DNA of 64,000 nt from Enterobacter kobei (GCF_001729765.1 NZ_CP017181.1:3720001-3784000); one strand, 5' to 3'; positions 28,303 through 39,042 are shown, numbered from the stretch's first letter. Program-made: numbers and translations. Notes: generated by a model not told the origin, from the sequence alone.

Positions 28303-29053
28303 AATAATCGCTGGGTGAGATACCCATCACCCGGCGGAACATGGCCGTAAAGGCGCTGTGGCTGCCGTACCCCAGATCCAGCGCCACACCTAATACCGGC
28401 TGGCCCTGCGCCAGCCGCACTAAGGCTTCCAGCAGCCGCGCCCTTCTCACCCACTCGCTGTAGCGTAATCCCGTCTGCTGCTGAAAATGACGGTTCAGCG
28501 TGCGCTCGCTCATGCCAAGCGCGCTCGCGCTCTGTTGACTGTTCCAGCTCTCTCCTGGCGACTGACGGATCTGTCGGCACAGCTGTCGTAACGGTTCACT
28601 TTCCGGCTCCGGCAGATGAAACGGCAGCACCGGCATGATGCGAAGTTCATCCAGAATGAGTTCATACACGCGCTCGTCACGGCTTCCCGGTGAGTACGAT
28701 TCAGGCAGTGAGAGGGCGGCGAGGATCAGCTCGCGCAACAGGGGCGAGATCTGCACGATCTGGCACGTGGCCGGGAGATCGGCTCGCGCCAGTGGATCGA
28801 TAAACAGCGCTCGCGCCGCAACGCTACCGGTGATGCGCAGGGCGTGTTGTGTCCCCGCAGGAAGCCAGACGCCGCGTCCGGGGGGTACCACCCAACAGCC
28901 AGATGCCGTTTCGACCCGCACGACGCCCGTCAGGCTGTGCAGCAGCTGCGCGCATTCGTGCTGGTGCCATGGCTCACTGTCGCCATGAACGTAATCATGG
29001 GCAAACGGAACAAGGGGACGATGGGTAAAGGAGAACGTTGAGGTTGTGGTCAT
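28289..29053 (-). CDS. AraC-family transcriptional regulator with cupin domain
   Basis: A 254-residue regulator. The N-terminal 100 residues form a cupin-like effector domain (HQHECAQLLHSLTGVVRVET and VPPGRGVWLPAGTQHAL). The C-terminal 100 residues hold two helix-turn-helix units (SASALGMSERTLNRHFQQQTG and LDLGYGSHSAFTAMFRRVMGISPSDY), the AraC signature. It converges with the leuA2 pseudogene, overlapping its last 14 bases, so it arrived with it or marks the insertion border. The effector and targets are unknown. Confidence 0.9.
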   Translation of the reverse strand: MTTTSTFSFTHRPLVPFAHDYVHGDSEPWHQHECAQLLHSLTGVVRVETASGCWVVPPGRGVWLPAGTQHALRITGSVAARALFIDPLARADLPATCQIVQISPLLRELILAALSLPESYSPGSRDERVYELILDELRIMPVLPFHLPEPESEPLRQLCRQIRQSPGESWNSQQSASALGMSERTLNRHFQQQTGLRYSEWVRRARLLEALVRLAQGQPVLGVALDLGYGSHSAFTAMFRRVMGISPSDYFKND

Positions 29054-29064
29054 GGGCTAAACAA

Positions 29065-29096
29065 CCCTCACCCTACCCTCTCCCGGAGGGAGAGGG
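29065..29096. repeat. CCCTCTCCC/GGGAGAGGG dispersed palindrome, copy B
   Basis: CCCTCTCCC and GGGAGAGGG pair around GGA, preceded by CCCTCACCCTA, the reverse orientation of copy A. It lies between the luxS stop and the AraC gene start. Confidence 0.85.
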
Positions 29097-29106
29097 AAAA
29101 GATGCA

Positions 29107-29622
29107 CTAGATGTGCAGTTCCTGCAGTTTTTCTTTCGGCAGGGCCAGCTCTTCGTTGCTGTTCACGCGAACATCACGCTCGATGATGTGACGAGCGATG
29201 TCCTGCGCTTCTTCCAGAGAGTGCATCTGGTAAGTCCCGCACTGGTAAACGTTCAGCTCTGGGATCTGGTTCTGCTCTTTCACCTTCAGCACGTCTTCCA
29301 TGGCTGCTTTCCACGCGTCTGCAACGCGTTTCTCTTCCGGCTGACCGATCAGGCTCATGTAGAAACCGGTACGGCAGCCCATCGGAGAGATATCGATAAT
29401 CTCAACGCCGTTACCGTTCAGGTGGTCGCGCATAAATCCGGCGAACAGGTGCTCCAGCGTGTGAATGCCTTTCTCTGGCATCACTTCTTTGTTCGGCACG
29501 CAGAAGCGCAGATCGAAGACGGTGATTGTGTCGCCGTGCGGGGTGTGCATGGTCTTTGCCACGCGGACTGCAGGTGCTTCCATACGGGTATGGTCGACAG
29601 TAAAGCTATCTAATAACGGCAT
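29107..29622 (-). CDS. luxS: LuxS, S-ribosylhomocysteine lyase
   Basis: A 171-residue enzyme, the E. coli length. It cleaves S-ribosylhomocysteine to homocysteine and DPD, the precursor of autoinducer-2, and so serves the activated methyl cycle. The metal-binding HTLEHLF (His54 and His58 region) is present, as are the catalytic cysteine in GCRTGFYMS and the second metal-site cysteine in [24 protein letters not shown] leader precedes the ATG. It stands alone, with MicA on the other strand just upstream. Confidence 0.97.
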   Translation of the reverse strand: MPLLDSFTVDHTRMEAPAVRVAKTMHTPHGDTITVFDLRFCVPNKEVMPEKGIHTLEHLFAGFMRDHLNGNGVEIIDISPMGCRTGFYMSLIGQPEEKRVADAWKAAMEDVLKVKEQNQIPELNVYQCGTYQMHSLEEAQDIARHIIERDVRVNSNEELALPKEKLQELHI

Positions 29623-29659
29623 ACGTCACCTCCGATAGTGATTTTTTTTAAAATAAACT

Positions 29660-29686
29660 GAACTCTTCTACACAATGCGCGTCTGA
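29660..29686 (+). promoter_or_regulatory. sigma-E promoter of micA
   Basis: GAACTC (29660-29665) and TCTGA (29682-29686) with 16 bases between match the extracytoplasmic-stress sigma-E consensus. The predicted start seven bases later is exactly the first base of MicA. Confidence 0.8.
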
Positions 29687-29692
29687 GTATAT

Positions 29693-29766
29693 GAAAGACG
29701 CGCATTTGTTATCATCATCCCTGAATTCAGAGATGTATATTTTGGCCACAGCGATGTGGCCTTTTT
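29693..29766 (+). ncRNA. micA: MicA small RNA
   Basis: The sequence begins GAAAGACGCGCATTTGTTAT, the seed that pairs with ompA mRNA, then has the internal hairpin CTGAATTCAG and an intrinsic terminator GGCCACA-GCGA-TGTGGCC with a T run. It agrees almost base for base with E. coli MicA and sits in the same place between luxS and gshA on the opposite strand. MicA is a sigma-E-induced, Hfq-dependent repressor of ompA and other porin and phoP messages. Confidence 0.93.
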
Positions 29767-29774
29767 CTTTTGGT

Positions 29775-31319
29775 TCAAGCCTGTTTCGCCAGAAACGCTT
29801 CAAACGACTCCGTATCCGCCGCTTCAACTTCTTTCTGACGCACCACGGACGCATCGCGTTCTGCTTCAAAATCCGCTTCGCGCAGGATCTGTAATGGCTC
29901 CTGCATCAGCATCTCACGGTACTCCGCGGAGAGTGCACGCCCGGTACCACCAATGCCCTGATCAATCATAGAACGCAGAATGCGTGCTGAGAATGTTAGT
30001 TCCGGGTTATCGAAGCACTCTACCAACTGGTCGCAGATCTGTTGGTAGGCGTCGCCGCCGTCAATGCTGTCCAGAGTCCGGGCAACACGCTTCAGGTCAC
30101 GGAACAGATCTTTACCCACTTTGGTCAGCGGGAACTGTGCCGTTTCGCAGCCAATACCCAGCGTCAGACCAGGCTTACGCCCTTCCAGAATCACGCGATT
30201 CCAGTTTGTACGGGTGCAAAGCAGTTCGTCTGCACTCATTTCCGGCGCATCCGCCAGCGCACACCAGACCATAAACAGATCCAGGAAGCGAACCTGCTGC
30301 TCATCAACGCCAATCGGTGAGAACGGGTTGATATCCAGCGAACGTACTTCAATGTATTCAATGCCGCCGCGCTGTAGCGCATCCGACGGGGTTTCACCGC
30401 TGCGCGTCACGCGCTTAGGACGAATTGGCGCATACAGTTCGTTTTCAATCTGCAACACGTTGCTGTTGATTTGCAGGCGTTTGCCGTCTTTTTCGAGGCC
30501 GATTTTCGCGTACTCTTCCGACGGGGTTTTGATCGCCCGCTTCAATCCTGCCACATATTCGTGCAATTCGTTAAACGTAATACCGAGATTGCTTTGCGAT
30601 TTATTGGTATAGCCCAGATCGCTCATGCGAAGAGACGTCGCGTACGGGAGATAGTACATGCCGCACTCGGTCTTTTCGAACGGCAGCGTGGTGGGTTTCC
30701 CCTGCAGGAACGAAGAGCAAATGGCAGGTGACGCGCCAAAGAGATACGGGATCACCCAGCCGAAACGGTAATAGTTGCGGATCAGACGGAAATACCCGGC
30801 TGAGATCGCTTCTTTGTCCGTTTCTCCCCCTTTCGCCTGCCAGAACGCCATCGGCAGCGAGAAATTGTAGTGCACGCCAGAGATGGTCTGCATCAATGCG
30901 CCGTAGCGATTTTTCAGACCTTCACGATAGAGCGTTTTCAGCCGACCGATATTTGACGTGCCGTACTGCGCCAGCTCAATCTCCTGGCCCTGTTCGATAT
31001 AGCACGGCATGCTGAGCGGCCACATACGCTCGTCACCAAGATTGCGCGCCGTATAGCGATGAATATCGCGCAGGATTGTCAGCATGTGATCAATATCGCC
31101 GTCCACCGGCGTGATGAACTCCAGCAGCGCTTCAGCGAAATCGGTTGTGATCCATTTATGTGTCAGCGCCGAGCCTAACGCCTTCGGGTGACCCGTCGTC
31201 GCTAAGCTACCGTCCGCGTTAACGCGCAGCGTTTCACGCTCAAGACCACGCTGAATACCCTTCAGAGCCTGAGGGTGGTTTTCCAGCCAGGCCAGCGCCT
31301 GAGATACGTCCGGGATCAA
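29775..31319 (-). CDS. gshA: GshA, glutamate-cysteine ligase
   Basis: A 514-residue proteobacterial gamma-glutamylcysteine synthetase (518 in E. coli), the first step of glutathione synthesis. It opens [20 protein letters not shown] with a TTG start at 31317-31319 (as in E. coli), behind GGGAGG. Conserved blocks include [27 protein letters not shown] and [14 protein letters not shown], which form the ATP and glutamate site. The four-residue shortening lies in the loop before EAISAGYFR. Confidence 0.97.
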   Translation of the reverse strand: MIPDVSQALAWLENHPQALKGIQRGLERETLRVNADGSLATTGHPKALGSALTHKWITTDFAEALLEFITPVDGDIDHMLTILRDIHRYTARNLGDERMWPLSMPCYIEQGQEIELAQYGTSNIGRLKTLYREGLKNRYGALMQTISGVHYNFSLPMAFWQAKGGETDKEAISAGYFRLIRNYYRFGWVIPYLFGASPAICSSFLQGKPTTLPFEKTECGMYYLPYATSLRMSDLGYTNKSQSNLGITFNELHEYVAGLKRAIKTPSEEYAKIGLEKDGKRLQINSNVLQIENELYAPIRPKRVTRSGETPSDALQRGGIEYIEVRSLDINPFSPIGVDEQQVRFLDLFMVWCALADAPEMSADELLCTRTNWNRVILEGRKPGLTLGIGCETAQFPLTKVGKDLFRDLKRVARTLDSIDGGDAYQQICDQLVECFDNPELTFSARILRSMIDQGIGGTGRALSAEYREMLMQEPLQILREADFEAERDASVVRQKEVEAADTESFEAFLAKQA

Positions 31320-31402
31320 ATTGACCTCCCGCCTGTCAAAGTAATGTTACTCAGCATAATTGTAATGGTTGACGATTGAAGGTCGCGTATTCATTCCACC
31401 AA

Positions 31403-31831
31403 TTAGTGCCACCACGTCATACCCTGTAGTGTTGCCCACGCCACGAGAACATAGCGCAACGCCTTGCCAAGGCACAAAAAAAAGAGCACCGGTCCCCAGG
31501 AGATGCGCATCCATCCCGCCAGCAGACACAGTAAATCGCCTATTACAGGCATCCAGCTTAATAACAGCGTGGCAGCGCCATAGCGTTTTAGCCAGCCAAC
31601 TGCCTTTTCCTGCCAGCGCGACGTTTTGCGCAGCGGAAAGAAACGCCCAAGAATAACGTTAGTCAGTCCTCCAAGGCTATTACCCATTGTTGCTATTAAT
31701 ACAAGTAGCCAGGGCTGACTGACGCCGGACAACAACATCGCCACCAGCACCACTTCCGAATTTCCCGGTAACAGCGTGGCGCTTAAAAAACTGCTGGCGA
31801 ATAATGAGGCAAGTGACAATGCGTCACTCAC
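31403..31831 (-). CDS. yqaA: YqaA, DedA/SNARE-associated-like membrane protein
   Basis: A 142-residue inner-membrane protein of the YqaA/VTT group with about four membrane segments. It has the family motif LPGNSEVVLVAML near residue 21 and GNSLGGLTNVILGRF near residue 50. DedA relatives move lipids or help keep the proton gradient, but YqaA's role is not fixed. It overlaps yqaB by four bases, as in E. coli. Confidence 0.92.
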   Translation of the reverse strand: MSDALSLASLFASSFLSATLLPGNSEVVLVAMLLSGVSQPWLLVLIATMGNSLGGLTNVILGRFFPLRKTSRWQEKAVGWLKRYGAATLLLSWMPVIGDLLCLLAGWMRISWGPVLFFLCLGKALRYVLVAWATLQGMTWWH

Positions 31832-32394
31832 AGTAAGCGCACATCCACCGCATCCATTCCGGCATCACGTGCGGCCTGGATACCAAAATCGGCATCCTCA
31901 AACACGACGCATTTTGCCGCCGGTACGCCCATTAATTCTGCGCAGAGCAGGAAGGTGTCCGGTGCTGGCTTGTGACGCTTAACATGATCGGCAGCGACGA
32001 CAGCTGAAAAATAGTGGCGCAGGCCAAGATGGTTGAGCAAGGCTTCTGCAATCGCGCTCTCGCTGCCCGTGCCGACAGACATAGGGCGACGTCCGTGCCA
32101 CGCTTTAACCACGTCGATAAGGGGTAAAGGTTGTACGGTGTCTAACAGTATGGCTTTAACCGCATCGGTTTTTTCGCGCGCGAGCAGGTAGGGGTCGAGA
32201 TCGGCCTGATTCAGTTCAATCACGGCCTGCGCAATACGCCAGGTTGGGGATCCGTTGAGGGCTATCATCGCCTGCAGGTCGAAACGCATACCGTAGCGGC
32301 CCAGGACCTCGGTCCAGGCTTGACGATGCGTGGGTTCGGTATCCAGCAGGGTGCCATCCATATCGAAGATCAAACCGTCATACTGTGCGTACAT
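31828..32394 (-). CDS. yqaB: YqaB, HAD-superfamily sugar phosphatase
   Basis: A 188-residue HAD hydrolase. Motif I is FDMDGTLLDTEPTH, with the nucleophile aspartate near residue 11; motif II is SVGTGSESAIA and motif IV CVVFEDADFGIQAA. The E. coli homologue dephosphorylates fructose 1-phosphate and 6-phosphogluconate. It is the first gene of the yqaBA pair, downstream of the tRNA array on the same strand. Confidence 0.94.
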   Translation of the reverse strand: MYAQYDGLIFDMDGTLLDTEPTHRQAWTEVLGRYGMRFDLQAMIALNGSPTWRIAQAVIELNQADLDPYLLAREKTDAVKAILLDTVQPLPLIDVVKAWHGRRPMSVGTGSESAIAEALLNHLGLRHYFSAVVAADHVKRHKPAPDTFLLCAELMGVPAAKCVVFEDADFGIQAARDAGMDAVDVRLL

Positions 32395-32520
32395 CGTGCT
32401 CTCGCTAAACGATTAACAAAGCATTACTTTATCGTAAATGGTGGTTTTTGTCGCTGATTGCGAAGTGATAACAATGAGAGTGATTAAGAACTAAACATCG
32501 AAGGGGACGATAAGAAGAGA

Positions 32521-32539
32521 TGGTGCATCCGGGAGGATT
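32521..32539 (-). repeat. 19-base remnant of a tRNA-Arg 3' end
   Basis: The 19 bases equal the CCA end of the tRNA-Arg genes (TGGTGCATCCGGGAGGATT as read on the plus strand), then diverge. It lies 113 bases beyond the last tRNA of the array. It may be an attachment-site leftover or a relic of unequal recombination. Confidence 0.7.
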
Positions 32540-32652
32540 ACTCGGCTACGCCTCGCCCTACGGGCCGTTGCTGAAGCAACGTTATCCTCCCTGGTGCTTG
32601 CGTTTAACTCGCAGACCTTGAAACAACAGTATGGCTGTTATCTCGGAGAATA

Positions 32653-32729
32653 TGGTGCATCCGGGAGGATTCGAACCTCCGACCGCTCGGTTCGTAGCCG
32701 AGTACTCTATCCAGCTGAGCTACGGATGC
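32653..32729 (-). tRNA. tRNA-Arg (anticodon ACG), copy 4 of transcript
   Basis: A 77-base cloverleaf beginning GCATCCGTAGCTCAGCTGGA with anticodon loop CTACGAA and an encoded CCA. It corresponds to the E. coli argQ/Z/Y/V set, which decodes CGU, CGC and CGA after A34 becomes inosine. It is the last tRNA of the minus-strand array. Confidence 0.97.
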
Positions 32730-32758
32730 ATCAGGGAAATGCTTTAAGAAACAGTAAA

Positions 32759-32835
32759 TGGTGCATCCGGGAGGATTCGAACCTCCGACCGCTCGGTTCG
32801 TAGCCGAGTACTCTATCCAGCTGAGCTACGGATGC
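32759..32835 (-). tRNA. tRNA-Arg (anticodon ACG), copy 3 of transcript
   Basis: Identical in sequence to its neighbours, 77 bases with CCA. The 29-base spacer on each side is nearly the same (ATCAGGGAA.TGCTTT.AGAAA.AGTAAA), pointing to tandem duplication of a tRNA-plus-spacer unit. Confidence 0.97.
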
Positions 32836-32864
32836 ATCAGGGAACTGCTTTCAGAAATAGTAAA

Positions 32865-32941
32865 TGGTGCATCCGGGAGGATTCGAACCTCCGACCGCTC
32901 GGTTCGTAGCCGAGTACTCTATCCAGCTGAGCTACGGATGC
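32865..32941 (-). tRNA. tRNA-Arg (anticodon ACG), copy 2 of transcript
   Basis: A 77-base cloverleaf identical to the other three copies, with an encoded CCA. The spacer upstream of it is 64 bases and unlike the others. Confidence 0.97.
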
Positions 32942-33005
32942 ATCGGGATTTACTACTGTACTGCTCGATATTCATATCACTTCGAAAGCAATATGAAGTA
33001 ATAGA

Positions 33006-33082
33006 TGGTGCATCCGGGAGGATTCGAACCTCCGACCGCTCGGTTCGTAGCCGAGTACTCTATCCAGCTGAGCTACGGATGC
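33006..33082 (-). tRNA. tRNA-Arg (anticodon ACG), copy 1 of transcript
   Basis: A 77-base cloverleaf with an encoded CCA. It is the first arginine tRNA after serV, separated from it by four bases, so both come from one precursor. Confidence 0.97.
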
Positions 33083-33086
33083 AAAA

Positions 33087-33179
33087 TGGCGGTGAGGCGG
33101 GGATTCGAACCCCGGATGCAGCTTTTGACCGCATACTCCCTTAGCAGGGGAGCGCCTTCAGCCTCTCGGCCACCTCACC
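33087..33179 (-). tRNA. serV: tRNA-Ser (anticodon GCU)
   Basis: A 93-base class II tRNA beginning GGTGAGGTGGCCGAGAGGCT with anticodon GCT, a long variable arm and an encoded CCA. It decodes AGC and AGU. It heads the serV-arg tRNA operon, as in E. coli. Confidence 0.97.
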
Positions 33180-33521
33180 ACACAACGCCTCTTTCGAGTG
33201 CTTCGAGTAACTCGTTAAGAGCTTCTCGTCGCTGCGTGGCGCATATATTACTTTCTGGGACTTATAAGTCAAACAATTTTCCAAAAGCTTTTATCGTTTG
33301 CACAAATCACACGCAATTCGCATGTAAAACCCGCAAAGAGGGTGTTTTATAAGCGGATTTTGCATCGAACTTCTCAAAAAACGTTTGTAGAAAGGCTGGG
33401 GTTGGGGCGCGTTAAGAATATTAGAGTGGTTAAAAAGAGAGCGGTTGAAATGAAACGGTAACGTTGAGCAGGAAAAATGACAGGAGGGTTGCGTCTCGCC
33501 CGACAGCGAGACGCGACAATA
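33180..33521. other. serV-csrA spacer
   Basis: A 342-base gene-free stretch that must contain the serV-arg tRNA promoter (the AT-rich part around 33240-33360) and the end of the csrA transcript (hairpin at 33491). No further gene is readable. Confidence 0.6.
33491..33514 (-). terminator. hairpin after csrA
   Basis: GCGTCTCGC and GCGAGACGC form a nine-pair stem with a six-base loop, seven bases past the csrA stop. No long T run follows directly, so it may act partly as a 3'-end stabiliser. Confidence 0.6.
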
Positions 33522-33707
33522 TCAGTAACTGGACTGCTGGGATTTTTCAGCCTGGATACGCTGGTAGATCTCTTCACGGTGGACAGATACTTCTTTAGGA
33601 GCGTTAACACCAATACGTACCTGGTTACCCTTTACCCCTAAAACTGTCACGGTGACCTCATCCCCAATCATGAGGGTCTCACCAACTCGACGAGTCAGAA
33701 TCAGCAT
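33522..33707 (-). CDS. csrA: CsrA, RNA-binding global regulator
   Basis: 61 residues and, as far as I recall the E. coli sequence, identical to it. It starts [20 protein letters not shown] and ends EKSQQSSY. The RNA contacts Leu4 and Arg44 (VHREEI) are kept. The dimer binds GGA motifs in leaders to control glycogen, glycolysis, motility and biofilm genes, and is titrated by CsrB and CsrC. It lies between alaS and serV as in E. coli. Confidence 0.98.
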
Positions 33708-33900
33708 TCTTTGCTCCTTGAAAGATTAAAAGAGTCGGGTCTCTTGTATCCCGGCATTATCCATCATATAACGCCAAAAAGTAAGCGATGACAAACACGT
33801 AAAGTGTAAGCAGTCACGGCATCACATTCTGTTAAACGTAAGTTTAGCCGATATACACAAACTCAACCTGACTTTATCGTTATCGATAGCACAGTGAACA

Positions 33901-33930
33901 AGACGCCATAACGTTGCCGCTATGGCGTCT
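33901..33930 (-). terminator. alaS terminator hairpin
   Basis: AGACGCCATA and TATGGCGTCT pair perfectly over ten bases with a ten-base loop, 18 bases after the alaS stop on the minus strand. Confidence 0.65.
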
Positions 33931-33948
33931 GATTGTGCTTTGTAGTTA

Positions 33949-36576
33949 TTACAGTTTCGCGCTCACCCAGCTTTCTACGCTGGCCAAAGCTTGCGGAAGT
34001 GCCGCCGCATCCGTACCACCGGCTTGCGCCATGTCCGGACGACCGCCTCCCTTGCCACCCACCTGCTGGGCGACCATACCAATCAGTTCCCCTGCTTTTA
34101 CGCGGTCGGTCACATCCTTAGAGACGCCCGCAATCAGAGAAACCTTACCTTCTGCCACTGTCGCCAGCACGATAACGGTAGAACCAAGCTGGTTCTTGAG
34201 ATCGTCGACCATAGTACGCAGCATCTTAGGCTCAACGCCCGCCAGATCGCTGACCAGCAGTTTGACGCCCTTAATGTCTACCGCTTTGCTGGAGAGGTTT
34301 GCACTCTCCTGCGCCACAGCCTGTTCTTTCAGCTGCTGGAGCTCTTTTTCCAGCTGACGGGTTCGCTCCAGCGCAACACGCACTTTCTCGCCCAGATTCT
34401 GGCTATCGCCTTTCAGCAGCTGCGCGATGTCGTGCAGCTGATCGCTCTGCGCATGCAGGCTGGCAATTGCGCCTTCACCGGTTACCGCTTCAATACGACG
34501 CACGCCAGCCGCCGTACCCGACTCGGAAACGATGCGGAACAGGCCGATGTCACCGGTGCGCGATGCGTGAGTACCACCGCACAGTTCGGTCGAGAAGTCG
34601 CCCATGCTCAGTACGCGAACACGTTCGTCATATTTCTCACCAAACAGCGCCATCGCACCTTTTTTCTTCGCGTCCTCGAGGTCCATGATATGGGTCTCGA
34701 TCGGCAGGTTACGACGGATCTGAGCGTTCACCAGATCCTCCACCGCACGGATTTCCGACGGTTTCATCGCTTCAAAGTGCGAGAAGTCGAAACGCAGCAC
34801 TTTGTCATTAACCAGAGAACCTTTCTGTGCAACATGGGTGCCCAGCACGTCGCGCAGGGCAGCGTGCATCAGGTGGGTTGCAGAGTGGTTCAGACGAATA
34901 CGCGCACGGCGTGCTTCATCAACATTCGCCTGCACGCCCTCGCCCACTTTCAGCGAACCGGAAACCAGTTTGCCCTGGTGACCAATCGCCTGACCAAATT
35001 TCTGGGTGTCGCTTACGCTGAAGCTGAAACCATTGCCTTTCAGTTCGCCCTTATCGCCAACCTGGCCGCCGGACTCAGCGTAGAACGGCGTTTTGTCCAG
35101 AATGACAACCGCATCCTGACCTGCACTGATGCTGTCTACGGCTTTACCGTCAACAAACAGGGCGGTCACTTTACCGGTCAGCTCCAGTGCGTCGTAGCCT
35201 TTGAATTCAGACGCGCTATCAACGCGGATCATCGCGTTGTAGTCTGCGCCGAAACCGCTGGATTCACGCGCACGACGACGCTGTTCTTCCATCGCGGCTT
35301 CGAAGCCCGCTTCGTCAACTTTGATGTTACGCTCACGGCAAACGTCCGCCGTCAGGTCAACCGGGAAGCCGTAGGTGTCGTACAGGCGGAAAGCGGTTTC
35401 GCCATCCAGCGTGTCGCCCTTCAGTTTTGCCAGTTCTTCATCCAGCAGCGCCAGACCGCGCTCCAGCGTACGGGCAAACTGCTCTTCTTCGGTTTTCAGA
35501 ACCTGCTCGACCTGCGCCTGCTGGCGTTTCAGCTCGTCACCGGCTGCACCCATCACGCCAATCAGTGGCCCAACGAGTTTGTAGAAGAAGGTGTCCTTCG
35601 CGCCCAGCATGTTGCCATGACGGATCGCACGACGAATGATACGACGCAGCACATAGCCACGGTTTTCATTCGACGGGATTACGCCGTCGGCAATCAGGAA
35701 CGCACAGGAACGAATGTGGTCTGCAATCACGCGCAGCGATTTGTTGTTCAGATCGGTCGCACCGGTCACTTCCGCAACGGCTTTGATCAGGGTGCTGAAC
35801 AGGTCAATTTCGTAGTTGGAGTTAACGTGTTGCAGCACGGCGGCAATACGCTCCAGGCCCATACCGGTATCAACGGACGGTTTCGGCAGCGGCTCCATGG
35901 TACCGTCTGCCTGACGGTTGAACTGCATGAAGACGATGTTCCAGATCTCAATATAGCGATCGCCGTCTTCTTCCGGGCTGCCAGGAGGTCCACCCCAGAT
36001 GTGGTCGCCGTGATCGTAGAAGATCTCGGTGCACGGACCGCAAGGACCGGTATCACCCATCTGCCAGAAGTTGTCAGACGCGTATGGCGCGCCTTTGTTA
36101 TCACCGATGCGAATAATGCGCTCGCGCGGGATACCGACCTCTTTTTCCCAGATTTCGTAGGCTTCGTCATCGGTTTCATAGACGGTAACCCACAGACGCT
36201 CTTTCGGCAGGTTGAACCAGTTTTCACCGGTCAGCAGTTCCCACGCATATTGAATGGCATCGTGTTTGAAATAGTCGCCGAAGCTGAAGTTACCCAGCAT
36301 TTCGAAGAACGTGTGGTGACGCGCGGTGTAACCGACGTTTTCCAGGTCGTTGTGTTTACCGCCCGCACGCACGCAACGCTGTGAGGTTGTGGCGCGGGAA
36401 TAATTACGCTTGTCGAGACCAAGGAACACATCCTTGAACTGGTTCATCCCGGCGTTGGTAAACAGTAAAGTCGGGTCGTTGTTCGGTACCAGGGAGCTGC
36501 TGGCAACAACCTGGTGTCCCTTACTATGGAAAAAATCGAGAAACGCCTGACGGATCTCAGCGGTGCTCTTGCTCAT
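33949..36576 (-). CDS. alaS: AlaS, alanyl-tRNA synthetase
   Basis: An 875-residue class II synthetase (876 in E. coli). The catalytic core opens [18 protein letters not shown] with motif 1 to 3 regions in the first 460 residues. The editing domain carries the zinc ligands [12 protein letters not shown] (near residue 565) and CGGTH (near 665), and the C-terminal C-Ala domain includes [15 protein letters not shown]. It charges tRNA-Ala and clears mischarged Ser and Gly. It is a single gene downstream of recX. Confidence 0.97.
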   Translation of the reverse strand: MSKSTAEIRQAFLDFFHSKGHQVVASSSLVPNNDPTLLFTNAGMNQFKDVFLGLDKRNYSRATTSQRCVRAGGKHNDLENVGYTARHHTFFEMLGNFSFGDYFKHDAIQYAWELLTGENWFNLPKERLWVTVYETDDEAYEIWEKEVGIPRERIIRIGDNKGAPYASDNFWQMGDTGPCGPCTEIFYDHGDHIWGGPPGSPEEDGDRYIEIWNIVFMQFNRQADGTMEPLPKPSVDTGMGLERIAAVLQHVNSNYEIDLFSTLIKAVAEVTGATDLNNKSLRVIADHIRSCAFLIADGVIPSNENRGYVLRRIIRRAIRHGNMLGAKDTFFYKLVGPLIGVMGAAGDELKRQQAQVEQVLKTEEEQFARTLERGLALLDEELAKLKGDTLDGETAFRLYDTYGFPVDLTADVCRERNIKVDEAGFEAAMEEQRRRARESSGFGADYNAMIRVDSASEFKGYDALELTGKVTALFVDGKAVDSISAGQDAVVILDKTPFYAESGGQVGDKGELKGNGFSFSVSDTQKFGQAIGHQGKLVSGSLKVGEGVQANVDEARRARIRLNHSATHLMHAALRDVLGTHVAQKGSLVNDKVLRFDFSHFEAMKPSEIRAVEDLVNAQIRRNLPIETHIMDLEDAKKKGAMALFGEKYDERVRVLSMGDFSTELCGGTHASRTGDIGLFRIVSESGTAAGVRRIEAVTGEGAIASLHAQSDQLHDIAQLLKGDSQNLGEKVRVALERTRQLEKELQQLKEQAVAQESANLSSKAVDIKGVKLLVSDLAGVEPKMLRTMVDDLKNQLGSTVIVLATVAEGKVSLIAGVSKDVTDRVKAGELIGMVAQQVGGKGGGRPDMAQAGGTDAAALPQALASVESWVSAKL

Positions 36577-36707
36577 AATTATCCTGAAATCAAGCTAACG
36601 AAATGTCGCAGCCAGCCTGTATCGATAAACCGTTGGACAGACCAGCTACTGGAAAAAGTGGGAATAAGATAAGTTTTCTTTGGTGGGAAGTAAAATCCCG
36701 CATGCGT

Positions 36708-37208
36708 TCAATCCACAAAATTGCGCCAGATATCCTGAATATCTTCCATCAGAAAGCCGCGGTAGAGCAAAAAGCGCTGGATTTTGACTTTATCTGAAAA
36801 ATCACGCGGCAGCGGTTCGCCGTACTTTCGAATCGCCTGCTCTTTCGCCAGTTCACACCAGTCTGTGTCGCATTCACGCATCGCTTTTTCAATCGATTCC
36901 CGGGCTACCCCTTTCTGATTCAGTTCCTGGCGGATGCGTGCAGGACCGTAGCCTTTACGTCCGCGGCTGGCGAGAAAGCGGGCGGCAAAGCGTTCGTCAT
37001 CGAGGTAATGATGTTCATAGCACCAGGCAACCACGCGGTCATAATCTTCGGCAGTGGCATCAATCTCTTCCGGCCCGTTTTTGCTCATGACAGGCGCTGA
37101 CAGTTTTCGTCTTAGCTCCTGTTCGCTGTGGTCACGCACGGCAAGAATACGTACGGCACGGTCCAGCAAGCGCGAGTAGGCGGGTCGGCGTGTGGTCGGT
37201 TCACTCAT
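36708..37208 (-). CDS. recX: RecX, RecA modulator
   Basis: A 166-residue all-helical protein (E. coli 166) made of tandem three-helix repeats. It opens with [30 protein letters not shown] and has [16 protein letters not shown] in the middle. RecX caps RecA filaments and inhibits their growth. It lies 68 bases after recA, behind the partial recA terminator, and is expressed by read-through. Confidence 0.95.
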   Translation of the reverse strand: MSEPTTRRPAYSRLLDRAVRILAVRDHSEQELRRKLSAPVMSKNGPEEIDATAEDYDRVVAWCYEHHYLDDERFAARFLASRGRKGYGPARIRQELNQKGVARESIEKAMRECDTDWCELAKEQAIRKYGEPLPRDFSDKVKIQRFLLYRGFLMEDIQDIWRNFVD

Positions 37209-37233
37209 ATAAAACCTGCAGATTCAGAAATGC

Positions 37234-37258
37234 AAAAAGGGCCGCATCAGCAGCCCTT
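37234..37258 (-). terminator. recA terminator, leaky into recX
   Basis: AAGGGCTGC and GCGGCCCTT form a stem with one mismatch around TGAT, followed by TTTTT on the minus strand. It sits between recA and recX. Confidence 0.8.
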
Positions 37259-37276
37259 CATCTTTACACGAGAGAC

Positions 37277-38371
<1,095 letters not shown>

Positions 38372-38404
38372 TCACCGTGGATTTCTGTTCTGTTGGTGCA
38401 ATTA

Positions 38405-38424
38405 TACTGTATGGTCATACAGTA
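38405..38424 (-). promoter_or_regulatory. LexA (SOS) box of recA
   Basis: TACTGTATGGTCATACAGTA is an almost perfect palindrome around CTGT-N8-ACAG, matching the E. coli recA operator. It lies 70 bases before the recA start. Confidence 0.95.
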
Positions 38425-38922
38425 TCAAGTGTTTTGTAGAAATTGTTGCCAGAGCGTTTTTAACGCATATTCCGTTGCCTGACGACGCACGCTTTCACGG
38501 TCGCCGCTAAAGCACTCCCGGCGAGTGATCCCTTCACCTTTTGAGGTCGCAAAACCAAACCAGACGGTGCCTACGGGCTTCACGTCACTGCCGCCGTCCG
38601 GGCCCGCGATGCCGCTGATTGAAATCGCGTAATCTGCCCGCGCCTCTTTTAGCGCGCCAATGGCCATCTCGATCACCACCGGCTCGCTGACCGCGCCGTG
38701 CTGTTCCAGCGTGGATTCACGCACGCCAATCATCTGTGCTTTAGCTTCGTTACTGTAGGTCACAAAGCCGCGTTCAAACCAGGCGGAACTGCCGGCAATA
38801 TCGGTAATCGCTTTCGCCACCCAGCCGCCGGTGCAGGATTCCGCGGTGGTAAGGGTCGCCCCGCGTTGCTTAAGCGCCAGTCCGACTATCTCGCTAAGCT
38901 GCATCAATTCATGGTCAGTCAT
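38425..38922 (-). CDS. pncC: PncC, nicotinamide-nucleotide amidase
   Basis: 165 residues, the E. coli PncC (YgaD) length. The start MTDHELMQLSEIVG at 38922 is chosen for the GGAG nine bases upstream. The CinA C-terminal domain motifs AESCTGGW (near residue 31) and GIAGPDGGS carry the catalytic serine region. PncC deamidates NMN to nicotinate mononucleotide in NAD salvage. It runs into the recA promoter, as in E. coli. Confidence 0.95.
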   Translation of the reverse strand: MTDHELMQLSEIVGLALKQRGATLTTAESCTGGWVAKAITDIAGSSAWFERGFVTYSNEAKAQMIGVRESTLEQHGAVSEPVVIEMAIGALKEARADYAISISGIAGPDGGSDVKPVGTVWFGFATSKGEGITRRECFSGDRESVRRQATEYALKTLWQQFLQNT

Positions 38923-39015
38923 TCTCGCTCCAGGCTTCAGAAAAACGTGCAGCACAAGATAGCACTTTCTCGTCAAATATGGGGATGCGCTTCGGGTTTT
39001 ACGAGGGGGCTTCAG

Positions 39016-39042
39016 AAAAAAGCCGATGCGGGCGCACCGGCT
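39016..39042 (-). terminator. intrinsic terminator of the metal ABC operon
   Basis: On the minus strand GCCGGTGC and GCATCGGC pair (one G-T wobble) around GCCC and run straight into TTTTTT. It lies ten bases after the substrate-binding protein stop. Confidence 0.88.

Noticed and set aside
32653..33082. CRISPR-like pattern of repeats and spacers
   Set aside because: The 77-base repeats fold as complete tRNA-Arg cloverleafs; spacers are near-identical, not diverse.
32594..33352. Repeated-peptide ORFs over the tRNA array
   Set aside because: They translate the tRNA-Arg genes; the repeated peptide simply reflects the repeated tRNAs.
33991..36384. Open frame of 797 codons on the plus strand
   Set aside because: It is the exact antisense of alaS, with His/Arg-rich composition and no domain; a shadow caused by codon bias in a long GC-rich gene.
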